The translations under genes and the position numbers were made by a program. A stretch of 26,264 nt of DNA from JBKHBT01 sp046542255 (GTDB lineage: Bacteria > UBP14 > UBA6098 > JBKHBT01). This document shows, in pieces, positions 1-9,156 of the stretch (position 1 is the first letter of the stretch; each line of letters starts with the position of its first letter). The DNA lies in the NCBI GenBank assembly GCA_046542255.1, contig JBKHBT010000042.1, positions 1 through 26,264 of the forward strand, given 5' to 3'. Under the pieces are notes generated by a model that saw only the letters and a program-made list of their open reading frames with translations, searched no databases and was not told the DNA's origin.

Positions 1-2
1 TA

Positions 3-62
3 CTGATTAGAGAAGAAACAAAAAAGGCAATGCACGAAATTTTTCAAAAAGATTATACCTAA
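3..62 (+). CDS. C-terminal tail of a gene entering from the left (partial)
   Basis: Frame 3 is open from the window edge to a TAA at 60-62 and gives 19 residues ending EIFQKDYT. The lysine- and glutamate-rich amphipathic look is compatible with the last helix of a real protein. It would converge on the minus-strand gene that ends at 165. Too little is present to name a family, and a chance open frame of this length cannot be excluded. Confidence 0.3.
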   Translation: MIREETKKAMHEIFQKDYT

Positions 63-164
63 AAGAAATGCTATTAAAACCAAAAATTTAGCTTTTTACG
101 GGAATTGATACGTGGAGCTTCAGTTTAACGCACAGAAATTATCGCCTGGATTTGAAAACTAAAT

Positions 165-953
165 TCAAAAAGTCCGGTGATTGACCTCGCCAATCGTCCA
201 ATCTACTGGCTCGAAACGTGGCGCAGTGTCTATCATTAAGTCATACCGAAGGTCGCCCATTGCCTCGAGTGCCTTCTCTGGCGAATTATTGATCTTCGAT
301 AAATGAACCAAAACCACATGACGAAGCTTGGGATGATATAGCCTGTCCAATGCAATTTTTGTGTCAGCATTGGAAAGATGCCCTAATTCGCCGATTATCC
401 TGCGCTTCAGATGGTCGGGATAAGGGCCTTTGTCCAGCATTTCGACATCATGATTCGCCTCTATGACGAGATATTCTACGCCACTGCAATATTCGAAAAG
501 ATCCGGTGTGAGATGCCCGATATCAGTAGCATAGCCGATCGATACGCCCTCGCCTTCGATACGAAAGCCAACAGGGTCGATAACATCGTGTGGAACCGAA
601 AATGGCAAAATCTGGACATTGCCGATATGAAATGGCGACTCGGTAAAAAATGGACGAATAGAAATTTCGGAATGTTCCGTAAAATAGAGCCGTTTGCTCG
701 AAGTGTATAGCTTCATAGAAAGATAAACCGGAACTGAATATCTTCTTGCAAAGACATCGACTCCACGAACATGGTCATTATGTTCATGTGTCAGGATTAT
801 TGCGTCAATATTGTAGGGTGAAACCCCGAAATACTGGAGTGCATGGACAATCTTCTTAGCTCCGATTCCACAGTCGATTAAAATATGCAAACCGTCGATT
901 TCTACTAAAGAGCTATTACCACTTGACCCGGATGCAAGGGTCATAAGTCTCAT
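165..953 (-). CDS. yycJ: YycJ/WalJ-family metallo-beta-lactamase-fold hydrolase
   Basis: 262 residues, the usual length of the YycJ (WalJ) branch of the metallo-beta-lactamase fold, a group of predicted metal-dependent nucleases linked to DNA processing. The N-terminus carries the family signature LASGSSGNSS followed by the first strand with LIDCG. The metal-binding motif HEHNDH is at residues 56-61. Further family-type segments are SVPHD, YATDIGHLT and the C-terminal EANHD...HLSNADT region. No signal peptide is visible, so it should be cytoplasmic. The start is supported by a GGAGGA ribosome site at 961-966, in the 20-nt gap after the MATE gene, so it is the last gene of the operon. The stop is TGA. 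In Firmicutes yycJ sits in the walRK operon; that context is absent. The family call is firm, the substrate is not. Confidence 0.9.
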   Translation of the reverse strand: MRLMTLASGSSGNSSLVEIDGLHILIDCGIGAKKIVHALQYFGVSPYNIDAIILTHEHNDHVRGVDVFARRYSVPVYLSMKLYTSSKRLYFTEHSEISIRPFFTESPFHIGNVQILPFSVPHDVIDPVGFRIEGEGVSIGYATDIGHLTPDLFEYCSGVEYLVIEANHDVEMLDKGPYPDHLKRRIIGELGHLSNADTKIALDRLYHPKLRHVVLVHLSKINNSPEKALEAMGDLRYDLMIDTAPRFEPVDWTIGEVNHRTF

Positions 954-973
954 GCGCGATTCCTCCAGATTCG

Positions 974-2350
974 CTATGTCTTCTTGTCCGGCTTATCATA
1001 AGCAATTTTCTGACGAATCCATCTGCCGGACTCGAAATAGATGATCATCATTACCGAATATAATACCATTCCCAAAAAATATCCAATGAAAACTCCGCCA
1101 ACTCCCAAAAAAGTTCTCGAAATGAAGTATGCAGCCGGAACAGCTCCAAAGAAATAAGCTATAATTATAATAAAAAGCGGCATAATCGTATCTCCGGCTC
1201 CTCGCGCTGAACCATTGAATGTGATTCCAAAGGCCGAGAATGTATAACCCATCGCAAGGCATAGCAGGAACATATATGCATAATGAAGCGGCACACCGCT
1301 TAAAAAATGCCCCAAAATAGACCTTCCGAAGAATACCGCTACAAAGGCGACCGTCCATAGAAATACAGCCACACTAAATGCAGCGCCAGTAGCAGACTTC
1401 TTCGCCCTTTCGATTTTTCCGGCACCAAGGTTCTGGCCAACCATCGAACCCACCGCAGCCGAAACAGCGAAAGTGGGAAGCAAAATAAACATATTCAATC
1501 TGAAACAAACGCCCAATGCGGCAACCGCAGCAGTGCCAAATTGAGCAACCAGGCGCATAAATACAATATACGAAAGGCTTCGTATTCCAAGCTGCGCTGC
1601 GCCAGGAAGGCCGATTCGGAAAGTCTCTTTGATTAGCGTAGTGTCTGGATGCATTTCTTTGAAACTGTATCGGAAGATATTCTTATCGCGAAGAAGCATA
1701 TACACAACACCGAACATTGCCACAAAACGGCCGATTATGGTGGCGAAGGCTGCGCCATCGATGCCAAGCTCTGGAAAAGGCCCAATACCAAAAATAAGGG
1801 CCGGATCAAGCACAATATTTACAAAAACGCCAGCCAAACCAGCTATCATCGGCGTTCTACTGTTTCCGGCACCGTGGAAGGAAGCATTTCCGATAAAAAA
1901 GAATACATTAAAAACCATACCGATAAACATTATACGAATATAACCAAGTCCCATCTCGATTACCTCGGGGCTTGCGCCTATCAACCTAAGAAGATGCCTC
2001 GAACCGAAAATACCGAAAACAGCAATCAGCACAGAGCCAATAAGTCCCCACAAGAATGATGAAAAAATCGCCTGCTGCACCTGGAAATAATTCTTAGAAC
2101 CATAAAATCTTGCGACCATCGCCTGCGTAGCAATCGATAGCCCCAGATTAATTGTAAAAATCATCATCATGATCATGCCCGACATCGAAGTAGCCGCAAC
2201 AGCGACCTTGCCCAGCTTCGAAACAAAATATATATCTACAAGATTATAAACCGATTGCCCGGCATTGGCTATAATCATAGGTATAGAAAGGCGAATTATA
2301 TTCCTGCGAATCGAGCCTTCTGTTAGATCATATTTTACAGCTTTCGCCAT
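974..2350 (-). CDS. MATE-family multidrug/sodium efflux transporter
   Basis: A 458-residue polytopic inner-membrane protein of the MATE (NorM/DinF-like) superfamily, which exports cationic or hydrophobic compounds using Na+ or H+ gradients. The sequence has about twelve hydrophobic segments in two related halves. It opens with TEGSIRRNIIRLSIPMI, typical for the family, and has the first-helix pattern ANAGQSVYNLVDIYFVSKLG. I place the start at the ATG at 2350 (MAKAVKYDL). It has GGAG eight bases upstream and leaves one base after the stop of the rRNA methyltransferase (TAATATG), a classic coupling arrangement. The longer frame from 2389 would overlap that gene and adds residues with no transporter character. 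The substrate is unknown. Confidence 0.9.
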   Translation of the reverse strand: MAKAVKYDLTEGSIRRNIIRLSIPMIIANAGQSVYNLVDIYFVSKLGKVAVAATSMSGMIMMMIFTINLGLSIATQAMVARFYGSKNYFQVQQAIFSSFLWGLIGSVLIAVFGIFGSRHLLRLIGASPEVIEMGLGYIRIMFIGMVFNVFFFIGNASFHGAGNSRTPMIAGLAGVFVNIVLDPALIFGIGPFPELGIDGAAFATIIGRFVAMFGVVYMLLRDKNIFRYSFKEMHPDTTLIKETFRIGLPGAAQLGIRSLSYIVFMRLVAQFGTAAVAALGVCFRLNMFILLPTFAVSAAVGSMVGQNLGAGKIERAKKSATGAAFSVAVFLWTVAFVAVFFGRSILGHFLSGVPLHYAYMFLLCLAMGYTFSAFGITFNGSARGAGDTIMPLFIIIIAYFFGAVPAAYFISRTFLGVGGVFIGYFLGMVLYSVMMIIYFESGRWIRQKIAYDKPDKKT

Positions 2351-2351
2351 A

Positions 2352-3656
2352 TTATATTCTCCGGAGGACGGCGCAGAATCCGCCATCATAATCCCGCCCG
2401 ACCGGCATTGGCCTTATAAATGGCTTGTCTCGAATATCGCGAATACGCTCATCAAAAAATGGCACAAGCTCATATTTACCAAAGGATACAATATGTTTGA
2501 CTAGCCCTTCATTCTCCTCCGGCTCGGTCGTACAGGTTGACCATACGAGTATTCCACCTGGTTTTACAAGTTCCATAGCATTTTCGGCAATTCTCTTTTG
2601 ATATTCTGCCAGCCTTTTTATATCGTCTTCATCGCGAAGCCATTTAATCTCGGGATGCCTTCTGAGAACCCCCAAAGAGCTACATGGCGGATCCACAAGA
2701 ACCCTGTCGAATTTTTCATTCGGGCGATAATCGCGTGCATCGGCAAGAATAGTCTTAACACCTGCAATCATAAGCCTTTGCAGGTTCTCTTCTGTTCTTG
2801 CAAGGCGTGCCTCATCAGATTCGATACCGATGATTTCGGAATGGCCGCCAGTCATTTCGAAAAGCCGTGTCAATTTGCCGCCGGGAGCGCAGCCGATCTC
2901 GAGTATCCTTTCGCCATGTTCCGGCGCAAGGCAAATCGATGCAGCCTCGAATGCCGGATCCTGAACAGTTACACGGCCGGTAAGGAGATCTTCCCATTCA
3001 CTGGTCTTTATGTCATCGTCGAGAAGCTCGAAAAAATTGCGAAATTTGGGATGGACTTTGTATTTTATTTCGCGCTCATCAAGCTCTTCATAGTATTCTT
3101 TGGTATCCAGAAGGAGCTGGTTTATGCGAAAATAACGTGGTGGTTTTTTATTGCTGGCCGACATCAAGCGGTCGGTATATTTTCTGCCATATCGCTCTAT
3201 CCATCGATGGACAAGATAGTCCGGGAATGAATGCAATGTGGCCAGATATGCCGGGAAATTTTCATTCGAAGGAGTGGAAAGCTCTTTCCAATTATTCGAT
3301 ATCTTGCGAAGTACAGCATTAACAAAACCCGTCTGCTTTTTGAAACCATATTTTCTCGCTTTTTCGACAGCAGTGCTGACTGCCAGCTCGGTCGGGAAAT
3401 CATGGTCGATGGCTGCGAGATATACGCCGATTCGCATGATATTCTGAAGATTATCATCGAGTGTGAATTTGTGATGTTTGCAACGCTTTATCGCATAATC
3501 GATCCTGCGAAGAGACCGAAAGATGCCATCGGATATATGATTGGACTCATCGGGAATGCTCTTGAAAAAAAGAACATCATCGATTGCATTCAATGCTTTT
3601 TCAAAGGCTTTCAAGTTTAATTTCCTTTCAAATTTATATGTACCGTTTTGGTTCAA
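2352..3656 (-). CDS. rsmB: 16S rRNA m5C967 methyltransferase, RsmB-like
   Basis: 434 residues with the two-part RsmB architecture: an N-terminal NusB-like helical RNA-binding domain (about 15-120) and a C-terminal SAM-dependent m5C RNA methyltransferase. SAM motif I is ILEIGCAPGGK (251-261). Motif IV is DPPCSS with Cys325, and motif VI is WSTCTTEPEENE with Cys375; these supply the two cysteines used by this enzyme class. Motif I departs from the common DxCAAPGGK form. The start is uncertain. The TTG at 3656 follows an in-frame stop and has no ribosome site. A TTG at 3614, preceded by AAAGGA, would give 420 residues and trim a region of little NusB character. It is the third gene of a minus-strand operon and abuts the MATE gene. 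Confidence 0.88.
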   Translation of the reverse strand: MNQNGTYKFERKLNLKAFEKALNAIDDVLFFKSIPDESNHISDGIFRSLRRIDYAIKRCKHHKFTLDDNLQNIMRIGVYLAAIDHDFPTELAVSTAVEKARKYGFKKQTGFVNAVLRKISNNWKELSTPSNENFPAYLATLHSFPDYLVHRWIERYGRKYTDRLMSASNKKPPRYFRINQLLLDTKEYYEELDEREIKYKVHPKFRNFFELLDDDIKTSEWEDLLTGRVTVQDPAFEAASICLAPEHGERILEIGCAPGGKLTRLFEMTGGHSEIIGIESDEARLARTEENLQRLMIAGVKTILADARDYRPNEKFDRVLVDPPCSSLGVLRRHPEIKWLRDEDDIKRLAEYQKRIAENAMELVKPGGILVWSTCTTEPEENEGLVKHIVSFGKYELVPFFDERIRDIRDKPFIRPMPVGRDYDGGFCAVLRRI

Positions 3657-3708
3657 TCGTTACATTTGATCCAATTTGGTTCATTTGCTATTACATAAGA
3701 CAAAAAAA

Positions 3709-6357
3709 TCATTTTATAAGTTTAAGGTCGGGTTTTTCCGAAAGCGGCTCGACTTTATTATCGAATGGGTCATAATAATCACTGCCGCGTTTTATCAGCA
3801 TATCGGTGCGGATTATCTCGACACCGTATGCAAGTTCATGCGAAATGCCGATAAATTCCAGATATTCTCCCGGCCTTCCAGAGCCATTATTCGATAATTC
3901 TAAAAACATCACAAGCACATTATCGAAAATCCTAAATCCATGAAAAAGAGGCCTAATGTCGACAACTTTCTTGCGTCTTTGGAATTCTATCTTTTCCATT
4001 TCGTGAATTTCTTCCAGTTTCTTCTGCAAGGTATCGATGGGCATTTCTTCGAGTACTTCGTCATTAAGGATAATGGCGTATTGAGCCTTTTCTATTGCAG
4101 CGGCCAGAGATTTGATTTTGCTTTTTGCCGTTAAGAATTTCTGGCCGGTGACTTCAATATTTTTGGGGAATTGGCGGAAAAATTTCATAAATTTGTCTTC
4201 TGATGTTGGATGGTCGAGATGAATATCGACATATTCCGCCGTCGATGAATAACCGATAGGAAGCGGCGGGCCGAATGCAATCTTCTCATGCTTATGATAA
4301 CCCTGAGTATATGCAACCGGAAGATTAGACCGCCTGATAGTGCGCCGAATTATCCTTCCCATATCAAGATGCGATAGAAAACGAAGCTCGCCGAAGCGCG
4401 AATACTCTATCCTGACAAAATTCCACATAGCGAAAGCATCGCGCCGCGCTTTGCGCTTTGCACTTCTACCAAAGCTGGTGCTACTTGTCGTGCTGGAAGA
4501 TTGGATATCGTATTTTGTATCTGCGATAATCATTTTATCGAAAGAGCATTTCTGGCAGTTTTCGCATCGAATCTCGCGGCAATCTTTGGTATATTTCGTA
4601 GAATATGCTTTTTTTCTCTCATTAATAAGCGTTTCGGGTTTTACGCCGGTGTCGATGATTTGCCAGGGAAGCGGCATTTCCAAATCTCTTTCGCCAAGAT
4701 ATGCCATCGGGTTGATTCCTGTTTCTTCGAATGCCTTATGCCATGCATCCTCATCGCGAATATCGTCCCATGCATCGAATTTTGCGCCCAGCTCGAATGC
4801 CTTTATCAATACCTTGCCTAATTTCCTATCGCCACGTGCAAATATGCCCTCGAGATATGATGTAAATGTATTTCGCGTATCGAGGCCAAGTCGTATTTTT
4901 CGGCCTTTGAGCGCATCATAAAGCAAATCCTGTTTCCGCTGAATCTCCTGTGGGCTATTTTGCTCTTCCCATTGGAAAGGCGTATGCGCTTTCGGAACAA
5001 ATGGGCTAATAGAAACCTTCAACCGGCCATTGACGCGCCGCAGTATCTTCGAAAACATCTCGGCGACATCAATTATTGCCAGGACATCGTCATCGGTCTC
5101 TGTTGGAAGGCCTATCATAAAATAAAATTTGACGCGTTTCCATCCCATAGATACGGCTTTTTCAATTGTCTTTGCCAGCTCGTCCATATCGACATATTTA
5201 TTTATAACAGCACGAAGCCTTGGCGTAGCTGCTTCTGGAGCCAATGTCAATCCGCCTTTGCGCTCGGTGGCAAGAGCATTGAAAAATGCTTCCCCAAAAG
5301 CCTCCGGACGGATAGATGGCACCGAAAGCGATAGATGATGTTTCTGTGAGAATACCTTTAATTTGGACATCACATCCAGAAATGGAACATAGTCGGTAGT
5401 CGATAGCGAAAGCAGCCCAAGCTCTTCCATGCCGGTCTTATCGATAGCTTGTTTGGCTTCTTCTATTACTTCCGAAGCCGGCCTTTCCCGCACCGGACGA
5501 TAGATATAGCCTGCCATGCAAAATCTGCAACCACGGCTGCAGCCACGCATTATCTCGAGGCCATAACGGTCATGGACTATCTCCATCCATGGAACAATCG
5601 GCTGCTGAGGATAAATATCGCCTGAAAGTTCCTTTTTAATTGCCTTTCGGACTCTTTCGGGAGCATTATTAGCAATTTCAAAGCCAAGGAAGTTGTCATC
5701 CTCGTATTTTGGTTCATAAAATTCTGGAATATATATCCCATCTAATTTTACAAGCTCTTTGTATATTTTGATTCTTGATCTTTCTTTATTTCGGTTAATT
5801 ATCTCGAGAGCTTCGATAAGATTTGCTTCGGCATCGCCGATATAAAATACATCGATAATACCCGCCATAGGCTCCGGGTTAAATGCCGAAGGCCCACCGG
5901 CCATTATAATGGGATGGCTTTCGTCTCGCTCTTCTCGCCTGAGTGGAATACCGGCAAGTTCCAGCATAATAAGAATATTGGAGAATGATAGCTCGGTCTG
6001 AAGAGAAAAGCCCAATACATCAAAATTTGAAACGGCCTTTTTCGATTCCATCGAGAAAAGCGGAATCTGCCTATCATGCATCAGCTCGATCATGTCCTCG
6101 CCCGGGCAGAATACTCTCTCTGCTACAAAATCCCTATTTGAATTTATCAGATGGTAGAGAATACGGAATCCGGTATGGCTCATCGCAAGTTCATAGGGTT
6201 CCGGAAAAGCCAATGCATAGGTCAATTTCCCTTCATGAGATTTCCTAACCGAACCGATTTCTCCATCGATATATCTTTGCGGATTCTGAACAAGTCGCAG
6301 AATCTTTTCAATTCGTGAAGCGATGTTTTCGGTCTTCGTATTCTTATCTATTTGCAT
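3709..6357 (-). CDS. B12-binding-like radical SAM protein fused to DUF2344
   Basis: 882 residues, a fusion of the TIGR03960-type radical SAM protein with the TIGR03936/DUF2344 domain. An N-terminal cobalamin-binding-like Rossmann region (about 45-190) has the GGPSAFNPEPM stretch. The radical SAM core follows, with CSRGCRFC as the CxxxCxxC iron-sulfur motif (Cys273, Cys277, Cys280). A second cysteine cluster at 593-604 (C-x4-C-x2-C-x2-C) sits in the linker, and DUF2344 starts near 648 (RIEYSRFGELRFLSHLD). The biochemical role of the family is not established; a part in RNA or ribosome maturation has been suspected from its frequent place beside rng and rplU, neither of which is here. The ATG lies 8 nt after tandem stops of the nfeD gene without a clear ribosome site, so translation is probably coupled. 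Confidence 0.9.
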   Translation of the reverse strand: MQIDKNTKTENIASRIEKILRLVQNPQRYIDGEIGSVRKSHEGKLTYALAFPEPYELAMSHTGFRILYHLINSNRDFVAERVFCPGEDMIELMHDRQIPLFSMESKKAVSNFDVLGFSLQTELSFSNILIMLELAGIPLRREERDESHPIIMAGGPSAFNPEPMAGIIDVFYIGDAEANLIEALEIINRNKERSRIKIYKELVKLDGIYIPEFYEPKYEDDNFLGFEIANNAPERVRKAIKKELSGDIYPQQPIVPWMEIVHDRYGLEIMRGCSRGCRFCMAGYIYRPVRERPASEVIEEAKQAIDKTGMEELGLLSLSTTDYVPFLDVMSKLKVFSQKHHLSLSVPSIRPEAFGEAFFNALATERKGGLTLAPEAATPRLRAVINKYVDMDELAKTIEKAVSMGWKRVKFYFMIGLPTETDDDVLAIIDVAEMFSKILRRVNGRLKVSISPFVPKAHTPFQWEEQNSPQEIQRKQDLLYDALKGRKIRLGLDTRNTFTSYLEGIFARGDRKLGKVLIKAFELGAKFDAWDDIRDEDAWHKAFEETGINPMAYLGERDLEMPLPWQIIDTGVKPETLINERKKAYSTKYTKDCREIRCENCQKCSFDKMIIADTKYDIQSSSTTSSTSFGRSAKRKARRDAFAMWNFVRIEYSRFGELRFLSHLDMGRIIRRTIRRSNLPVAYTQGYHKHEKIAFGPPLPIGYSSTAEYVDIHLDHPTSEDKFMKFFRQFPKNIEVTGQKFLTAKSKIKSLAAAIEKAQYAIILNDEVLEEMPIDTLQKKLEEIHEMEKIEFQRRKKVVDIRPLFHGFRIFDNVLVMFLELSNNGSGRPGEYLEFIGISHELAYGVEIIRTDMLIKRGSDYYDPFDNKVEPLSEKPDLKLIK

Positions 6358-6365
6358 TTATTCTA

Positions 6366-7697
6366 TTATTCTATTACGTTTTCTGGTTTCTTTTCCACAT
6401 GAAGTTTTAGGCCATCGACTTCTTTTACTATGACAGTATCGCCCACTTCCACATCGTCTTTAGTGTAGGCATCCCAGATTTCAGAATGAACAAAGACTTT
6501 GCATTTTCCATTTTCATCTTTAGGTGTTCTGACTTCGGCCTCTAATCCAGCCATTCCTTCTTCGCCGGTAACGCTTTGTTTTAATTTGGCTTCGGCGAAT
6601 TTATAGACAAGAAACAGGAAAAACAGCGCAAAGAATGCCACAGTCGGCAAAACGACCTGCCATTTGATAGATAGAAAATCCGGTGCGCCCTCGGTTAATA
6701 AAAATGACCCCATAAGGAGAGACACAACTCCTCCAATCGCTAAAATTCCAATTCCAGGAACCTGCGTTTCTATAATAAAAAGCACAACTCCCAGTATAAT
6801 AAGCATAACTCCGACATAATTTATAGGCAACATCTGAAATGCATAGAAAGCCAAAAGTAAAGAAATACCGCCAACAACTCCCGGAACTATTCCGCCCGGA
6901 TTCCGAAGCTCGAAGAAAAGCCCGAGCATTCCGGCCAGAAGCAAAAGATATGCAATATTCGGATCTGTTATTGTATATAGGAATTTGGCGAGCTGGCCCA
7001 TCGGTATATGGTTTACATCATCATCTTCGATATCCAGAATCATTTTTCTATTGGCTACAGTTATCGAGCAACCCTGTGCTTTTTGGATGAATTCTTCTAG
7101 GTCTTCTGCGATAAATTCGATCACTCCGAGAGATTCAGCAATAGCCTCATCGATGGATGCCGATTCTCTAACAGCCTTTTTTACCCATTCGGCATTTCGG
7201 CCGCGCATATTGGCATAGGAAACGATCTGTGCGACAGCATCATTAGTCATTTTGGCAGTCATTACTGTATCGGGTTTATTCTCTTCGTCACCGCCACCGC
7301 CTGCACCAATTCCCATGCTTACAGGATGTGCGGCGCCAATTCTTGTACCTGGTGTCATGGCAGCACAATGCGATGCATATGTAATAAATGTGCCAGCAGA
7401 AGCAGCCCTGGCGCCAGAAGGCCAGATATAAACAAGGACTGGAATCTCTGAGTTCAAAATCCTCTTATTTATATCATCCATCGAAGTCATCAGTCCGCCG
7501 GGAGTATCCAGGCGGATAATAACGGCGCTGCGGCCGTTCTCTTCTGCCTTTTCGATGCCTTCTATAATATATTGCGATGAGACAGGATTAATCGCGCCAT
7601 CGACTGACAAAACATCGATTGTGCCGGAATAAGCAGCAGTGCTAAATAAAATCAAACTGATAAAAAACAATGTCCATATAATATGATTGAATCTCAT
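6366..7697 (-). CDS. NfeD-family membrane-bound ClpP-class serine protease
   Basis: 443 residues. A signal peptide (1-24) is followed by a ClpP-like serine protease domain with catalytic Ser100 in RAASAGTF and probable Lys149 in MTAKMTNDA, a Ser-Lys dyad as in the archaeal PH1510 protease. Four to five transmembrane segments (about 255-375) and a C-terminal NfeD OB-fold with KCKVFVHSEIWDAY come next. Long NfeD proteins are usually paired with a stomatin/SPFH partner and act in membrane quality control; no stomatin gene is in this window. I choose the ATG at 7697 because AGAGGA lies just upstream and the protein then begins directly with its signal peptide. The longer frame starts at a TTG (7724) without a ribosome site. 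It is first in a five-gene operon with a promoter at 7762-7790. Confidence 0.9.
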   Translation of the reverse strand: MRFNHIIWTLFFISLILFSTAAYSGTIDVLSVDGAINPVSSQYIIEGIEKAEENGRSAVIIRLDTPGGLMTSMDDINKRILNSEIPVLVYIWPSGARAASAGTFITYASHCAAMTPGTRIGAAHPVSMGIGAGGGGDEENKPDTVMTAKMTNDAVAQIVSYANMRGRNAEWVKKAVRESASIDEAIAESLGVIEFIAEDLEEFIQKAQGCSITVANRKMILDIEDDDVNHIPMGQLAKFLYTITDPNIAYLLLLAGMLGLFFELRNPGGIVPGVVGGISLLLAFYAFQMLPINYVGVMLIILGVVLFIIETQVPGIGILAIGGVVSLLMGSFLLTEGAPDFLSIKWQVVLPTVAFFALFFLFLVYKFAEAKLKQSVTGEEGMAGLEAEVRTPKDENGKCKVFVHSEIWDAYTKDDVEVGDTVIVKEVDGLKLHVEKKPENVIE

Positions 7698-7761
7698 ATT
7701 TCCTCTTTTCAATACCGGAAGCAAAATAATTTCTCAAATTACAAGAACTTTGCAATTTTTT

Positions 7762-7790
7762 AATATACAGCCTAAATTCTTTAATATCAA
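7762..7790 (-). promoter_or_regulatory. Sigma70-like promoter for the nfeD operon
   Basis: On the minus strand TTGATA (7790-7785) and TATATT (7767-7762) are separated by exactly 17 nt. They lie in the 98-nt gap between the AI-2E permease stop and the nfeD start. The predicted leader is about 55-60 nt. This would make nfeD, the radical SAM gene, rsmB, the MATE gene and yycJ one transcription unit, possibly with read-through from the permease. The match is read by eye; FCB bacteria often use other -35/-10 forms. Confidence 0.5.
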
Positions 7791-7796
7791 GAGTTT

Positions 7797-8936
7797 TTAT
7801 TTGTCAGTGCTGGAAGGCTCGTCTTCTTTCGAATCTTCTTTTTCTGTCTCTTCGAGTTTGTAATTTTTAATCTTAAATGGTTTCAGATAAAGCTCATCGA
7901 TAAGCCCAATAACCACTGTTGTCAAAGGCAAAGCGACCAGCATACCGAAAACGCCAAAAAGCTCGCCCATAGCGACAATTGCAATGATAGTCAAAACAGG
8001 TGGAAGGTTCACGCGCTCTTTCATTACCATAGGAAGCACAATATAGCTTTCGAGAATCTGTGTGCCGACATAGATTATGACAATCCAAAACAGTTTGATA
8101 GGCGAATCCGAAAGAGCCAATACAGCGGGAACCACAATGCCCATAATCGGGCCGATATATGGAATAAAGCTGATAAGACCGCCAAGCAGGCCAAGGAAAA
8201 TTGCATGAGGAATGCCAAGAATACTAAAGCCAACAATATAAATTACTGCTATTATCGTCATCGAAGTAAATTGGCCCAGCATCCAGCTTTTGACCTTATA
8301 CAAAAGAATATCGATAATATCGACTACCTTCTGAATATTTTTCGGGCCAAATAATTTGGCAAAACCAATTATCTGTTTCCTTGGATTAAGTGCAAGATAA
8401 ATCGCCATGATGATAATAGCGATAATATTTACAAAACCATTTATCCCTTGAAATAGTATAGAAAAACCGCCAATTATTATATCATCGGCCTTATCGAATG
8501 CCTTTTTAATGATCGTATTGAAATCCTGGCTAAGCTCGTAAAGTGGCTTTATAAAGCTTCTTTTTTCGGCCAAATTTGCGAGTCTGTCATTAAGACCAGA
8601 AAGATAATTCGGAAGCTGCGAGACTAAGTCCGCGCCCTCTTTCAAAAAGGGGGGAGCTAGAATAAAAATAAATAAAGCCAATACGACAAGTATCATAAAA
8701 CAGGTGACCGAAAGCCCCAGCCATCGGGGAAAACCAAATTTCTTATGAAGTATCTTGATAAACATCGTCAAAAAAAGCGCAACAATAACAGCAAGGAAGA
8801 AAAGCAAAACTACATAACGAAGAAAATACACCGATGCCGCAACTCCAATTATCAGAACAACAATAACGGCGGCGATAAGGGATTTTAATGCGAAATCTCT
8901 TTTATCTGATCTCGGTTTTTCATCTTTTTCTGCCAT
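7797..8936 (-). CDS. AI-2E (UPF0118/PerM) family membrane permease
   Basis: 379 residues, matching the AI-2E family exporter/permease group (PF01594). Members include TqsA, which affects autoinducer-2 export, and Na+(Li+)/H+ antiporter-like proteins, so the substrate cannot be inferred. Visible are paired N-terminal transmembrane helices (about 15-60), a third helix near 70-90, a long amphipathic soluble section (95-150), and the conserved C-terminal block of four to five helices. That block has the family motif FIPYIGPIMGIVVPA and the ESYIVLPMVMKERVNLPP segment. The C-terminus is a charged cytoplasmic tail. The ATG at 8936 has GGAGG five bases upstream. The gene is monocistronic or heads the downstream operon; a terminator for the peptidase gene separates it from the upstream side. 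Confidence 0.9.
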   Translation of the reverse strand: MAEKDEKPRSDKRDFALKSLIAAVIVVLIIGVAASVYFLRYVVLLFFLAVIVALFLTMFIKILHKKFGFPRWLGLSVTCFMILVVLALFIFILAPPFLKEGADLVSQLPNYLSGLNDRLANLAEKRSFIKPLYELSQDFNTIIKKAFDKADDIIIGGFSILFQGINGFVNIIAIIIMAIYLALNPRKQIIGFAKLFGPKNIQKVVDIIDILLYKVKSWMLGQFTSMTIIAVIYIVGFSILGIPHAIFLGLLGGLISFIPYIGPIMGIVVPAVLALSDSPIKLFWIVIIYVGTQILESYIVLPMVMKERVNLPPVLTIIAIVAMGELFGVFGMLVALPLTTVVIGLIDELYLKPFKIKNYKLEETEKEDSKEDEPSSTDK

Positions 8937-9094
8937 TTGCCTCCATTTCGTGTATCGAAATTAGTCAAAAATGGTTTTTACTGCAATGATTAAATGCAAA
9001 TCAATATTTTTTGTGAAATTAAAAAGCAAATCCAAAGTAATAAAAGGTTGAACCTGCGATTGTGCTCAAGACAAAGGAAAAAGGTTTGATATGG

Positions 9095-9128
9095 AATAAA
9101 TAAAGGCCTTGCATTTATCTGCAAGGCC
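9095..9128 (-). terminator. Intrinsic terminator of the C10 peptidase gene
   Basis: GGCCTTGC (9105-9112) and GCAAGGCC (9121-9128) form a perfect 8-bp stem with an 8-nt loop. On the minus strand the stem is followed by TTTATTTATT. It lies 29 nt beyond the stop of the peptidase gene, the expected place for rho-independent termination. Confidence 0.75.
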
Positions 9129-9156
9129 CGGGAAAGGAAGGATTGGATATCTCTAT

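Noticed and set aside
1649..2059. 136-residue plus-strand frame opposite the MATE gene
   Set aside because: It is antisense to a well-supported transporter; the His/Asn/Lys-rich translation has no domain and is frame bias of the complementary strand.
2598..3230. Long plus-strand open frame opposite rsmB
   Set aside because: It lies antisense to a gene with full family motifs, and its translation shows no domain; it is a shadow frame.
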